In this document: piece by piece, positions 1 through 7,120 of the stretch
Position numbering within the stretch: position 1 is the stretch's first letter
Layout: each line of letters opens with the position of its first letter
Source: Betaproteobacteria bacterium
GTDB taxonomy: Bacteria; Pseudomonadota; Gammaproteobacteria; Burkholderiales; Burkholderiaceae
Direction of reading: 5' to 3'
DNA: 8,914 nucleotides
NCBI GenBank assembly: GCA_947468785.1
Contig: CANIMS010000049.1
Span: 1 to 8,914 of the forward strand
Position numbers and translations under genes: made by a program
Notes under the pieces: generated by a model
The model's input: the letters and a program-made list of their open reading frames with translations, nothing else
Database searches by the model: none
What the model was told of the DNA's origin: nothing

Positions 1-569
1 GGAATCGCTACCGCAAGACCTAAGGCGGTCATAATTAATGCCTCACCAATAGGACCCGCCACTTGATCAATCTGCGCACTTCCTGAGCTACTAATTGCGA
101 TCAGGGCGTGATAGATACCCCAAACAGTTCCAAACAGACCAATAAAGGGGGAGGTGGCGCCAGTAGAGCCCAAGAAGGTGAGGCCCTTTTGCAGTTTGGC
201 CGCAACTCCATCGATACTATTTTTAATGCTTCTAGCCATCCATTCTGAATAGTTCAATGTTTGTAACAGCTCACGATGATTGGCGGTTTGACTTTGATGA
301 TGCAGAGAAGCTTCAGTAGCAGCCTTGGCAATTTTGTAATAAGGGTTGTTAGCATGATCGCTAAAAGCTTGAAGGCCTTGCTCAAAAGAGGTGGCACGCC
401 AGAATTGCTCCAGCTGAGGAATGAGTTTGCGTAGGTTGCGTAACTCCCAAAAGCGTGTAAGCAAAATTACCCAGGTCACAATCGAGCAAAAGAGTAATGC
501 AATCGCTACAAAGCGCGTAATGGCATCACCTTCAAGCCAGAGATTTGCTAAGCCAAATGGTGTATTCAT
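1..569 (-). CDS. exbB: ExbB proton-channel subunit of the TonB energising complex (3' end cut by window edge)
   Basis: Inner-membrane MotA/TolQ/ExbB-family protein that, with ExbD, uses the proton motive force to drive TonB and so powers active transport through outer-membrane receptors. Reading back from the ATG at 569, 189 codons are present before the window edge. A first hydrophobic segment lies at about residues 17-37. It is followed by a long cytoplasmic stretch (about 40-130), then the family core GLFGTVWGI (about 144-152) and a final segment, GEALIMTALGLAVAIP, starting near residue 175. That last segment matches the E. coli ExbB region AEALLATAIGLVAAIP. The start lies 5 bp after the tonB stop, with a weak AAAGAA-like ribosome site inside the end of tonB, which implies coupled translation. 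TolQ is the main alternative, but the adjacent tonB favours ExbB. Only a short C-terminal piece should be missing, and exbD would be expected next, outside the window. Confidence 0.93.
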   Translation of the reverse strand, partial: MNTPFGLANLWLEGDAITRFVAIALLFCSIVTWVILLTRFWELRNLRKLIPQLEQFWRATSFEQGLQAFSDHANNPYYKIAKAATEASLHHQSQTANHRELLQTLNYSEWMARSIKNSIDGVAAKLQKGLTFLGSTGATSPFIGLFGTVWGIYHALIAISSSGSAQIDQVAGPIGEALIMTALGLAVAI

Positions 570-574
570 AATGG

Positions 575-1297
575 TTAATTCTTTAAATTAAACTTGATTA
601 AAAGGTTAGTGGAAATTCTGGTTGGTGATCCATTTACTAAGAACGGTTTGAAGCGATAGCGTTTACCAATTTCAGTTGCTGCACGGTCTAATCTTGGGAA
701 AGTACTTGATTTGAGCATTGCTACCTCTTCAACAGAGCCAGTTTCATCAATGATCAGTTTCACCACCACTTCACCTTGCTCACCCGAACGCTTTGAAAAA
801 GAAGGGTAGTAAGCATCAGCGTCAGGTTGATAGACCACAACCAGTTTACCAATGTCGGTCTGAATCGGTGTACCGCTTGCGCCACCACTGGTTGAAGGGG
901 CAACATTAGCTACCGGTGGAGGCGCCTCACTCTTGGTTTGGGTGCTAGTTGGTGGTGTTTGAGGCTGCTGTTGGTTCTGCTGTTGAGCTTGGGTAGGAGC
1001 TGGTTTATCAGCAGATTTTTCATCTACTGTTTTTTTCTGTGGTTCAGGCTTTGGTTTGGGTGGTGGCGGAGCAGGGGCAGGCGCAGGGGCGGGAGGCTGC
1101 TGACTTTTGTTGGCAGCTTCGGGACTAACTAGATTTGCCATTACCCGTGCATCATCATCGGGTTTGTTTGGTTTTGAGCTCCAATTCAAAAAGTCTAAGA
1201 CCGGTAAGACATGCAGTAATACTACGATCCCAATAACGATGCGCTCCGTTTTATTAAACGGAATACACGAATTTACTTTTTGTAAAAAAGTGCCCAT
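575..1297 (-). CDS. tonB: TonB-family energy transducer
   Basis: Periplasm-spanning protein that couples ExbB/ExbD to TonB-dependent outer-membrane receptors (siderophores, haem, vitamin B12 and similar). The 240-residue product has classic TonB architecture: a short cytoplasmic N-terminus, one membrane anchor at about residues 19-37, and a Pro/Ala/Lys/Gln-rich linker at about 66-130. The linker has runs such as PAPAPAPAPPPPKPKPEP and then Gln-rich sequence. A C-terminal TonB domain at about 155-240 shows YP (164-165), GEVVVKLIIDETGSVEEV (175-192), the LDRAA helix and RYRFKP (213-218). The ATG shares its A with the murI stop (TGATG), so translation is probably coupled to murI. A weak AGG lies about 9 nt upstream of the start. 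Together with exbB immediately downstream it forms a TonB system. TolA-like function is less likely given the intact TonB C-terminal pattern. Confidence 0.93.
   Translation of the reverse strand: MGTFLQKVNSCIPFNKTERIVIGIVVLLHVLPVLDFLNWSSKPNKPDDDARVMANLVSPEAANKSQQPPAPAPAPAPPPPKPKPEPQKKTVDEKSADKPAPTQAQQQNQQQPQTPPTSTQTKSEAPPPVANVAPSTSGGASGTPIQTDIGKLVVVYQPDADAYYPSFSKRSGEQGEVVVKLIIDETGSVEEVAMLKSSTFPRLDRAATEIGKRYRFKPFLVNGSPTRISTNLLIKFNLKN
1058..1096 (+). repeat. G-rich low-complexity tract encoding the TonB proline linker
   Basis: The plus strand carries four runs of three or four G (starting near 1058, 1074, 1086 and 1091) interspersed with GG pairs. This is the complement of the Pro/Ala codons of the TonB linker. 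It is simple repetitive coding sequence and may vary in length between strains. The loops between the G runs are about 13, 8 and 1 nt, so it misses the strict G-quadruplex pattern. Confidence 0.5.
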
Positions 1298-2100
1298 CAG
1301 ATAGCGCCTAATAATTTGGCTTCAATATGGTGTGAACGCATATCGCTAAGCATTAATTCATGGGCCATTGCCAATAGGCTGCGCTCATCCTTGCTGCTAA
1401 TAAAAGTAAGTTGCTGATGATCCAGTTTTACGCCTGGTATTGGGTTTGCTTCTAGCTGCCTCTTCAGTTGCCTAACAACGGCTTCACTAGTATCAATAAT
1501 GGTAATAGAGTCGCCTAGTAATTTGCGAATGGCTTTGCGTAAAAAAGGATAGTGTGTACACCCTAAGACTAGGGTATCTGCACCAGAATCTTGAATTGCT
1601 TCAAGATGTTTGGCAAGAAGCTCCAAGGTTTCTTCACTGTTCGCTTGCCCTGCTTCAATCAGTGGTACCAGGCCAGCTCCTGCTTGCTTGATAAATTGGC
1701 ATTGGTCAGGAAGCGTAGCTAATAAGGCATTGAACTTATCGCTCTTTAGGGTAGCCTCAGTGGCCAAGACACCGACTATGCCATTTTGCGACTGCATTGC
1801 CGCAGGCTTGATTCCCGGTTCAACACCAATGATCGGAATCGTTAAGCTATTCCGAATCTGTGCAATCGCTTGTGCAGTAGCTGTATTGCATGCAAGCACG
1901 ATAGCGTCACAACCTTGATCTAAAAGATAGCGACATAAGACCATACTTCGGGCTGCAATCCAGTCACTAGAGCGCTCTCCATAAGGCGCATTTCCGGAAT
2001 CTGCCAGATAGATGAAATCGTGTTGTGGCAACTGGCGCAGAGCCTCATCCAGAATGGATAGGCCTCCTACGCCAGAATCAAATACGCCGATGAGTGCCAA
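1297..2100 (-). CDS. murI: Glutamate racemase, TTG start
   Basis: Cytoplasmic cofactor-independent racemase converting L-glutamate to D-glutamate for the peptidoglycan stem peptide. The 267-residue length is normal for the family. The Asp/Glu racemase signatures are complete: DSGVGG (8-13), NAPYG (37-41), ACNTAT with the first catalytic cysteine at 71, and GCTHYP with the second catalytic cysteine at 181 and His183. The start codon is TTG at 2100. No ATG or GTG lies in frame nearby, the conserved IGVFDSG begins at residue 4, and a TAGGT ribosome site lies 6 nt upstream of the TTG. The gene follows fumA by 20 bp and overlaps tonB by one base, so it sits inside the fumA-murI-tonB-exbB run. The weak start codon may keep racemase level low relative to fumarase on the same message, which is inference. 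Confidence 0.96.
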   Translation of the reverse strand: MALIGVFDSGVGGLSILDEALRQLPQHDFIYLADSGNAPYGERSSDWIAARSMVLCRYLLDQGCDAIVLACNTATAQAIAQIRNSLTIPIIGVEPGIKPAAMQSQNGIVGVLATEATLKSDKFNALLATLPDQCQFIKQAGAGLVPLIEAGQANSEETLELLAKHLEAIQDSGADTLVLGCTHYPFLRKAIRKLLGDSITIIDTSEAVVRQLKRQLEANPIPGVKLDHQQLTFISSKDERSLLAMAHELMLSDMRSHHIEAKLLGAI

Positions 2101-2105
2101 CGTGT

Positions 2106-2110
2106 ACCTA
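2106..2110 (-). promoter_or_regulatory. Ribosome binding site deciding the murI TTG start
   Basis: On the minus strand TAGGT lies between the fumA stop and murI, with 6 nt separating it from the TTG codon. It is a short match to the Shine-Dalgarno core, but its spacing fits only the TTG. That start is also the one that puts the conserved DSGVGG motif at the normal distance from the N-terminus. Confidence 0.55.
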
Positions 2111-2120
2111 GTAGATGAAC

Positions 2121-3644
2121 TTAGACAATCTTGACTGGGATGCCAGCAATTTTGGCTTGCCAGTCTCGAGGACCTTCATGGTGCATCGAAACTCCCTCAG
2201 AATTGACCGCAACAGTTACCGGCATATCTTTGACATCAAATTCGTAAATCGCTTCCATCCCTAAGTCTGCAAACCCAACTACTTTCGATGTTTGAATTGC
2301 TTTTGATACCAAATAGGCTGCACCACCAACAGCCATGAGATAGGCTGATTTATGTTTCTTGATCGCTTCAATCGCTTCAGGTCCGCGCTCTGCTTTGCCA
2401 ATCATGGCGATTAAGCCAGTTTTTGCCAGCATCATTTCGGTAAATTTATCCATGCGGGTCGAAGTGGTAGGTCCAGCTGGGCCGACAACTTCATCACGGA
2501 CAGGGTCTACTGGCCCAACATAATAGATCACACGATTTTTGAAGCTGACCGGTAATTCTTCACCTTTTGCCAACATATCCTGAATGCGCTTATGTGCTGC
2601 ATCACGACCTGTCAAAATTTTTCCATTGAGTAAGAGTGTTTCACCAGGTTTCCAACTTGCAACTTCAGCAGGCGTGAGGGTATCTAAATTCACTCGTTTG
2701 GATTTTTGGACATCTGGAGTCCAAGTGACATCCGGCCAATCTGATAAAGAAGGTATTTCTAATTTAGCAGGGCCATCACCATGTAAATGGAAATGAACAT
2801 GACGTGTAGCCGCACAGTTTGGAATCATGGCAACTGGCAGGGAAGCTGCATGGGTTGGGTATTCCATAATCTTGACATCGAGCACCGTGGCTAAGCCGCC
2901 TAGACCTTGAGCGCCAATTCCGAGCTTATTCACTTTGTTATAAATTTCTAAACGCAATTCTTCAGCGCGGTTTTTAGCGCCACGTGCAATTAACTCTTGA
3001 ATATCTACCGGGCCCATTAAAGATTCTTTTGCCATGAGCATGGCTTTTTCTGGAGTGCCACCAATTCCGATTCCGAGGATTCCCGGTGGGCACCAACCAG
3101 CGCCCATCGTAGGGACGGTTTTCAATACCCAATCTACGATTGAGTCCGATGGATTGAGCATCACCATCTTGGCTTTATTTTCAGAGCCACCACCTTTGGC
3201 AGCACAAATGACTTCAACATCATTACCAGGTACGATTTCATAATGGATGACAGCTGGGGTGTTGTCGCCCGTATTTTTTCGTTTACCGGCAGGATCACTC
3301 AATACTGAGGCACGCAGCATATTGTCTGGATTGAGATAAGCACGGCGAACACCTTCATTTACCATGTCAGTGACACTCATCGTGGCATCAGGCCATTGAA
3401 CATTCATACCAATCTTGAGAAAGACCACGGCAATTCCCGTATCTTGGCAAAGGGGGCGGTGGCCTTCGGCGCACATCCGGCTATTCGTCAAAATTTGGGC
3501 AATCGCATCCTTAGCACCATGGCCTTCTTCTAGCTCATAGGCTTTGCCCATTGCAGCAATGAAGTCCTTGGGATGGTAATAGGAAATAAATTGGAAGGCA
3601 TCTGCAACGCTTTGAATGAGGTCGTTTTGTTTGATATTTGTCAT
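2121..3644 (-). CDS. fumA: Class I (iron-sulfur) fumarate hydratase
   Basis: Oxygen-sensitive [4Fe-4S] fumarase interconverting fumarate and L-malate in the TCA cycle. It is a single 507-residue polypeptide with the N-terminal catalytic half at about residues 10-280 and the C-terminal half at about 285-500. The three expected cluster ligands are visible: Cys66 in RPLCQDTG, Cys185 in GWCPPG and Cys277 in PNCAATRH. Their spacing of 119 and 92 closely matches that of characterised class I enzymes. Other conserved blocks are GKRKNTGDNTPAV (120-132), KGGGSENKAKM (150-160), GAQGLGGLATVLDVK (244-258), GPAGPTTSTRMD (388-399) and GKAERGP (416-422). The ATG at 3644 has no clear Shine-Dalgarno sequence. 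The gene is the first of the minus-strand run and diverges from acs across 163 bp. Class I tartrate dehydratases are related, but the fused full-length form indicates fumarase. Confidence 0.95.
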   Translation of the reverse strand: MTNIKQNDLIQSVADAFQFISYYHPKDFIAAMGKAYELEEGHGAKDAIAQILTNSRMCAEGHRPLCQDTGIAVVFLKIGMNVQWPDATMSVTDMVNEGVRRAYLNPDNMLRASVLSDPAGKRKNTGDNTPAVIHYEIVPGNDVEVICAAKGGGSENKAKMVMLNPSDSIVDWVLKTVPTMGAGWCPPGILGIGIGGTPEKAMLMAKESLMGPVDIQELIARGAKNRAEELRLEIYNKVNKLGIGAQGLGGLATVLDVKIMEYPTHAASLPVAMIPNCAATRHVHFHLHGDGPAKLEIPSLSDWPDVTWTPDVQKSKRVNLDTLTPAEVASWKPGETLLLNGKILTGRDAAHKRIQDMLAKGEELPVSFKNRVIYYVGPVDPVRDEVVGPAGPTTSTRMDKFTEMMLAKTGLIAMIGKAERGPEAIEAIKKHKSAYLMAVGGAAYLVSKAIQTSKVVGFADLGMEAIYEFDVKDMPVTVAVNSEGVSMHHEGPRDWQAKIAGIPVKIV

Positions 3645-3681
3645 GGTTTTTAGTTAATTTGTAAGGTTTGACCTATTTTAA

Positions 3682-3704
3682 GGGTTTGCCATAGAGCAAA
3701 TCCC
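3682..3704. promoter_or_regulatory. Inverted repeat TTTGC-N6-GCAAA upstream of fumA
   Basis: The arms TTTGC (3685-3689) and GCAAA (3696-3700) flank six bases. GGG (3682-3684) and CCC (3702-3704) extend the dyad to eight pairs with one bulged base. It lies just upstream of a -10-like box for fumA, which fits an operator. If it is transcribed it could instead form a leader hairpin. Confidence 0.35.
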
Positions 3705-3754
3705 GAGTGTTTTCACTTATCTTATAAGGTTCAGGCGGGCTAAAACCGTCATTT

Positions 3755-3769
3755 TGCGACATTTTCGCA
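3755..3769. promoter_or_regulatory. Inverted repeat TGCGA-N5-TCGCA in the acs promoter region
   Basis: This perfect 5-bp dyad with a CATTT spacer overlaps the candidate acs -35 element and lies about 40-50 bp before the start codon. That is a natural position for a repressor or activator of acetate activation. The regulator is unknown. Confidence 0.4.
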
Positions 3770-3807
3770 GATAAAGATTAATGAATATTCGATAGAGGGC
3801 TGTAAGC

Positions 3808-5781
3808 ATGGAACCGTTAATGCAAGAAAACCGCGTTTTTAATCCACCTGCAGATTTTGTAAAGGGTGCTGCCATTGCAGGTATGGAGGCCTATAACAAG
3901 CTATGCGCAGAGGCAGAGAAGGATTATGAGGGTTTCTGGGGACGTCTTGCTAAAGAGCATATTTACTGGAAGAAACCATTTACTACAGTTTTGGATGAGT
4001 CCAAGATTCCTTTTTACAAGTGGTTTGAAGATGGTGCAACGAATGCCTCTTATAACTGTTTAGACCTCAATATTGAAAAAGGTTTAGGCAATAAGACCGC
4101 CGTTATTTTTGAAGCAGATGATGGCAAGGTGACAAACGTTAGCTATCAAGAATTACTTGATCGCGTTTGTAAGATGGCCAATGCATTACGCAAAATGGGC
4201 ATCAAGTCTGGTGACCGCGTCATTATTTATATGTCCATGTCGATTGAAGGCATTGTTGCAATGCAAGCGTGTGCTCGTATTGGTGCAATTCATTCTGTAG
4301 TCTTCGGTGGATTTTCTGCAAAGTCATTACAAGAACGTATCGTTGACGTTGGCGCAGTTGCAGTGATTACTGCCGATGAACAATATCGCGGTGGTAAAGA
4401 GTTACCGCTCAAAACAATTGTTGATGAAGCGATTGCCTTAGGCGAATGCGAAAAAGTAAAAAATGTCATCGTCTATAAGCGTACTGGTCGCACCATTCCG
4501 ATGGTTGCTGGTCGTGATGTTTGGATGCATGACGTAGTCGCAAATGAATCTACTACTTGCGAACCAGAGTGGGTGAGTGCTGAGCATCCATTATTTATTC
4601 TCTACACCTCTGGATCTACTGGTAAGCCAAAAGGAGTGCAGCACTCTACTGGCGGATACCTTCTGTGGGCAATTCTCACAATGAAATGGACCTTTGATAT
4701 CAAGCCAACTGATGTGTTCTGGTGTACGGCAGATATTGGTTGGGTGACTGGTCACTCCTATATTACTTATGGCCCATTGGCTGTAGGCGCTACTGAAATT
4801 GTTTTTGAAGGTGTACCGACCTATCCCAATGCAGGCCGTTTCTGGGATACGATTCAAAAACACAAAGCGACTATTTTCTATACCGCACCTACTGCCATTC
4901 GTTCACTCATTAAAGCCTCAAGTAATGATGAATCCGTTCATCCAAAGAGCTATGACTTATCTTCTTTGCGTCTCTTGGGTTCAGTTGGCGAGCCAATTAA
5001 TCCTGAAGCGTGGATGTGGTACTACGAAAATGTAGGCGGTTCACGTTGCCCGATTGCTGATACGTTCTGGCAAACTGAAACGGGTGGCCACATGATTTCC
5101 CCATTGCCAGGCGCTACTCCAATGGTTCCAGGTTCATGCACATTGCCATTGCCAGGCATCATGGCGGCGATTGTGGATGAGGCTGGAGTGGATGTTCCAA
5201 ATGGTCAGGGCGGTATTTTGGTGGTCAAGCGCCCATGGCCTTCTATGATTCGCACGATTTGGAATGACCCAGATCGTTTTGTGAAGTCATATTTTCCAGA
5301 AGAGTTGGGTGGGGCTTTGTATCTTGCAGGTGACGGTGCAATCCGAAATAAAGATACTGCTTACTTCACCATCACTGGACGTATCGATGATGTCTTGAAC
5401 GTTTCTGGTCACCGTATGGGAACTATGGAAATCGAATCATGTTTGGTTGCTAACCCATTGGTTGCTGAGGCAGCTGTAGTCGGTCGTCCTGATGACATGA
5501 CTGGCGAAGCTATTTGTGCATTCGTTGTTCTCAAGGGCGGTCGTCCAACAGGTGATCAAGCGAAGATGATTGCCACAGAATTACGGAATTGGGTTGGTAA
5601 AGAAATTGGCCCTATCGCCAAACCAAAAGACATTCGTTTTGGCGATAACCTACCAAAAACCCGTTCTGGCAAGATCATGCGACGTCTCTTGCGTGTGATT
5701 GCTAAGGGCGAGGAAGTGACTCAAGACATCTCAACCCTTGAGAATCCAGCAATTCTGGAGCAGCTCAAGCAGCCAATCTAA
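3808..5781 (+). CDS. acs: Acetyl-CoA synthetase (AMP-forming)
   Basis: Cytoplasmic enzyme converting acetate, ATP and CoA to acetyl-CoA, AMP and PPi through an acetyl-adenylate. It is the high-affinity route for acetate use. The 657-residue length is normal. Motifs in order are: an N-terminal ACAS domain (about 25-90); the P-loop-like [12 protein letters not shown] (266-277); GWVTGH (311-316); GSVGEPINP (391-399); [11 protein letters not shown] (418-428); the hinge/ATP block [17 protein letters not shown] (523-539); and [11 protein letters not shown] (616-626). Lys622 in the last motif is the catalytic lysine regulated by acetylation in characterised Acs. Val313, Thr314, Val393 and Trp421 match the small acetate pocket of the Salmonella enzyme, and the tryptophan argues against propionyl-CoA synthetase. 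AGAGGG 8 nt before the ATG supports the start. It diverges from fumA, and no terminator is seen between it and the tRNA gene downstream. Confidence 0.95.
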   Translation: MEPLMQENRVFNPPADFVKGAAIAGMEAYNKLCAEAEKDYEGFWGRLAKEHIYWKKPFTTVLDESKIPFYKWFEDGATNASYNCLDLNIEKGLGNKTAVIFEADDGKVTNVSYQELLDRVCKMANALRKMGIKSGDRVIIYMSMSIEGIVAMQACARIGAIHSVVFGGFSAKSLQERIVDVGAVAVITADEQYRGGKELPLKTIVDEAIALGECEKVKNVIVYKRTGRTIPMVAGRDVWMHDVVANESTTCEPEWVSAEHPLFILYTSGSTGKPKGVQHSTGGYLLWAILTMKWTFDIKPTDVFWCTADIGWVTGHSYITYGPLAVGATEIVFEGVPTYPNAGRFWDTIQKHKATIFYTAPTAIRSLIKASSNDESVHPKSYDLSSLRLLGSVGEPINPEAWMWYYENVGGSRCPIADTFWQTETGGHMISPLPGATPMVPGSCTLPLPGIMAAIVDEAGVDVPNGQGGILVVKRPWPSMIRTIWNDPDRFVKSYFPEELGGALYLAGDGAIRNKDTAYFTITGRIDDVLNVSGHRMGTMEIESCLVANPLVAEAAVVGRPDDMTGEAICAFVVLKGGRPTGDQAKMIATELRNWVGKEIGPIAKPKDIRFGDNLPKTRSGKIMRRLLRVIAKGEEVTQDISTLENPAILEQLKQPI

Positions 5782-5811
5782 GCATTCCAAGGCCAACCCT
5801 TTCAGCAACCG

Positions 5812-5817
5812 TATAAT
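5812..5817 (+). promoter_or_regulatory. TATAAT -10 element of the tRNA-Ser promoter
   Basis: This perfect TATAAT lies 12 bp before the mature tRNA 5' end, placing transcription start around 5824. No good -35 match lies 16-18 bp upstream. The box is flanked by a CAACC (5806-5810) / GGTTG (5822-5826) inverted repeat. Confidence 0.6.
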
Positions 5818-5829
5818 CACTGGTTGTAC

Positions 5830-5920
5830 GGAAGGGTGGATGAGCGGTTTAAGTCACACGCCTGGAAAGCGTGCGTAGGTTAATAGCCTACCGCGGGTTC
5901 GAATCCCGCCCCTTCCGCCA
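5830..5920 (+). tRNA. tRNA-Ser, anticodon GGA
   Basis: This is a 91-nt class II tRNA reading UCC and UCU codons. The acceptor stem pairs GGAAGGG (5830-5836) with CCCTTCC (5910-5916), followed by discriminator G5917 and an encoded CCA (5918-5920). The anticodon stem CACGC/GCGTG (5857-5861 and 5869-5873) encloses loop CTGGAAA, with GGA at 5864-5866. A long variable arm (stem GTAGG 5875-5879 with CCTAC 5887-5891) is diagnostic of Ser/Leu/Tyr tRNAs. The T arm is GCGGG-TTCGAAT-CCCGC (5893-5909). No integrase or other sign of an inserted element is present next to it, although tRNA-Ser genes often serve as attachment sites. Confidence 0.97.
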
Positions 5921-5928
5921 GTAGCACT

Positions 5929-5956
5929 AAAACCACCTTCGGGTGGTTTTATTATT
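5929..5956 (+). terminator. Rho-independent terminator after tRNA-Ser
   Basis: The 9-bp stem AAAACCACC / GGTGGTTTT is closed by a TTCG tetraloop (5938-5941) and runs into a T-rich tail. It begins 8 nt after the tRNA CCA. Because no terminator follows acs, it may also end acs read-through transcripts. Confidence 0.88.
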
Positions 5957-6017
5957 TCTAAAATCCCGTAATATCCCAATACGTCATCACCACTCACAAC
6001 ACCTTAATGGAGACAAT

Positions 6018-6320
6018 ATGATTTTTGCTATTTTGCTGATGGATCGCCCAGGAACTGCTGAGCTACGGATTCAAGTGCGACCAGAGCATCGCGCATATCT
6101 TGCTCAGCTATCGGATCGCATGGCTTTTGCTGGCCCTTTGATATCAGATGATGGCAAGACTCCAATTGGAAGCCTGCTAGCAATAGACTTTGCGAGTAGA
6201 GCAGATGTTGAAGCTTGGTTAAAAGATGAGCCCTATACCAAAGCAGGTGTTTATGAAAAACCCGTGATTCATGCCTTTAACAATATGTGGGCACAAAAGG
6301 TGGGCTTTCCTCCCGCTTAA
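6018..6320 (+). CDS. YciI-like (YCII domain) small protein
   Basis: This 100-residue cytoplasmic protein has a ferredoxin-like dimeric alpha/beta fold family pattern. Its biological role is unsettled; family members are described as possible small-molecule enzymes with a His/Asp dyad. Visible family features are the hydrophobic first strand MIFAILLMD, His24 in RPEHRAYL, AGPLISDDGKTPIGSLLAIDF (38-58) with Asp57, and the ending ADVEAWLKDEPYTKAGVYE (62-80) then PVIHAFN. The reading frame is open further upstream to 5943, but the ATG at 6018 has GGAG 5 nt before it and places the first beta strand at the N-terminus. The upstream extension overlaps the tRNA terminator and is not family-like. It stands as a single gene between the tRNA terminator and a convergent gene. 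Confidence 0.88.
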   Translation: MIFAILLMDRPGTAELRIQVRPEHRAYLAQLSDRMAFAGPLISDDGKTPIGSLLAIDFASRADVEAWLKDEPYTKAGVYEKPVIHAFNNMWAQKVGFPPA

Positions 6321-6353
6321 GTTACGAATTATAAATAGTTAAATCATGAATGG

Positions 6354-6380
6354 AAAAGCCACCGTTAGGTGGCTTTATAT
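6354..6380. terminator. Bidirectional terminator between convergent genes
   Basis: The perfect 9-bp stem AAAGCCACC (6355-6363) / GGTGGCTTT (6368-6376) with loop GTTA lies 34 bp after the YciI-like gene and 21 bp after the stop of the minus-strand DUF1080 gene. T-rich sequence follows on the plus strand and a TTTT run closes the stem on the minus strand, so it can act in both directions. Confidence 0.82.
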
Positions 6381-6397
6381 AAATAAAGACTCTCGGA

Positions 6398-6991
6398 TTA
6401 AATCGGCTTAATCTCTAGCTTTCTAAACTTAATAATGCTACCAGCAGATTGCAAGGCGATGGGCCCATCTGCAAACTTACTATCTTTTACATCAACAGTG
6501 ACTGCGCCATTCATCGATACTTTTAGCTGAGAACCGTTGGCAACGATTTCCATCGTATTCCAACGACCGCCTGCTTTATGAATAGGATTTACTTTGGCTA
6601 CATCCACAATTGCTCCAGTGGAATATTCTTGGCCAGGGCGAGTGTCCCAAATATTGACCTCATATGAAGTTGCTGCAGCAATCTTAGTAGGATCTTGGCA
6701 ACGAATAAAGATTCCACTATTGGTATTGGACTCAGCCCAAAACTCTGCGCGAATAATGAAATTCTTATAATTCTTTGTGCTCACTAAAAACCCAGTCGGT
6801 TTGTTACTTTCGATGGTGTCCTTACCAATAAGCCAATTCGCATTACCAATAATGTTCCAGCCATCTAAGCTCACCCCATCAATCAGGCTCGTATAGCCAT
6901 CGGAGGATTGGGCATATACAGCGTTGATAGAAAGTAGGGCGCTGGCAAAAGAAAAGACAATTGCTGCAATCCTTTGGTGGATCGATTTCAT
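6398..6991 (-). CDS. Exported DUF1080 (3-keto-disaccharide hydrolase-like) protein
   Basis: The 197-residue product has a Sec signal peptide (positive KSIHQR, hydrophobic core at about 9-22, likely cleavage after VYA at residue 27) and one DUF1080 domain. It is therefore probably periplasmic. The domain has a concanavalin-like beta-sandwich fold, and some members hydrolyse 3-keto-glycosides. Family features are SLIDGVSLDGW (35-45), SGIFIRC (92-98), YEVNIWDTRPG (110-120), STGAIVDVA (124-132), RWNTMEIVANGSQLKVSMNG (143-162), GPIALQ (176-181) and a final IKFRKLEIKP strand. The ATG at 6991 is well supported by GGGAG 6 nt upstream. It is a solitary gene with no sugar oxidoreductase or transporter beside it, so the substrate is unknown. 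The domain call is firm but the enzymatic role is inference. Confidence 0.87.
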   Translation of the reverse strand: MKSIHQRIAAIVFSFASALLSINAVYAQSSDGYTSLIDGVSLDGWNIIGNANWLIGKDTIESNKPTGFLVSTKNYKNFIIRAEFWAESNTNSGIFIRCQDPTKIAAATSYEVNIWDTRPGQEYSTGAIVDVAKVNPIHKAGGRWNTMEIVANGSQLKVSMNGAVTVDVKDSKFADGPIALQSAGSIIKFRKLEIKPI

Positions 6992-7041
6992 GAGGTTCTC
7001 CCAATTGAATATTTTTATTGTGAATGCTACTTCTGACGTTC

Positions 7042-7071
7042 ATTGTTGCTGAGTTTGCCCAAATATGACAA
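7042..7071 (-). promoter_or_regulatory. Candidate sigma-70 promoter for the DUF1080 gene
   Basis: On the minus strand TTGTCA (7066-7071) and AACAAT (7042-7047) are separated by 18 bp and match consensus at five and four of six positions. Transcription would begin near 7035, giving a leader of about 44 nt before the ATG. Confidence 0.35.
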
Positions 7072-7085
7072 GTCAATACTTTCCC

Positions 7086-7114
7086 TTAACCTAGCTTTCA
7101 GAATCCAGTAGACT
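7086..7114 (+). promoter_or_regulatory. Candidate promoter giving a nearly leaderless lipoprotein mRNA
   Basis: TTAACC (7086-7091) and TAGACT (7109-7114) are separated by 17 bp, each matching four of six consensus positions. The -10 box ends only 6 nt before the ATG at 7121, so the start of transcription would fall at or beside the start codon. Confidence 0.3.
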
Positions 7115-7120
7115 TGAGGT

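Larger units (their letters stand above)
3645..3807. promoter_or_regulatory. Divergent fumA/acs regulatory region
   Basis: This 163-bp AT-rich gap must hold the promoters for both fumA (leftward) and acs (rightward). For acs, a TTGCGA (3754-3759) is followed after 17 bp by ATTAAT (3777-3782), each matching sigma-70 consensus at four of six positions. For fumA, a TAAAAT -10-like box lies on the minus strand at 3675-3680 without a convincing -35. Two dyads (listed separately) and a CTTATAAG palindrome (3721-3728) are candidate operators. A good acs ribosome site, AGAGGG, lies at 3794-3799. The promoter assignments are weak pattern matches. Confidence 0.45.

Noticed and set aside
938..1304. Plus-strand open frames opposite tonB
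   Set aside because: They are antisense shadows of the proline-rich tonB sequence, with Trp/Arg/Leu-rich low-complexity translations and no ribosome site.
3808..5781. Propionyl-CoA synthetase (prpE) identity for acs
   Set aside because: The acyl pocket keeps the tryptophan (Trp421) and Val/Thr/Val set typical of acetate-specific enzymes, and the 657-residue length fits Acs.
5830..5960. tRNA-Ser as an integration site for a mobile element
   Set aside because: No integrase, no visible repeat of the tRNA 3' end downstream, and the following genes look like ordinary chromosomal genes.
5943..6017. Upstream extension of the YciI-like frame
   Set aside because: It begins inside the tRNA terminator, has no family similarity, and the ATG at 6018 has a good GGAG.
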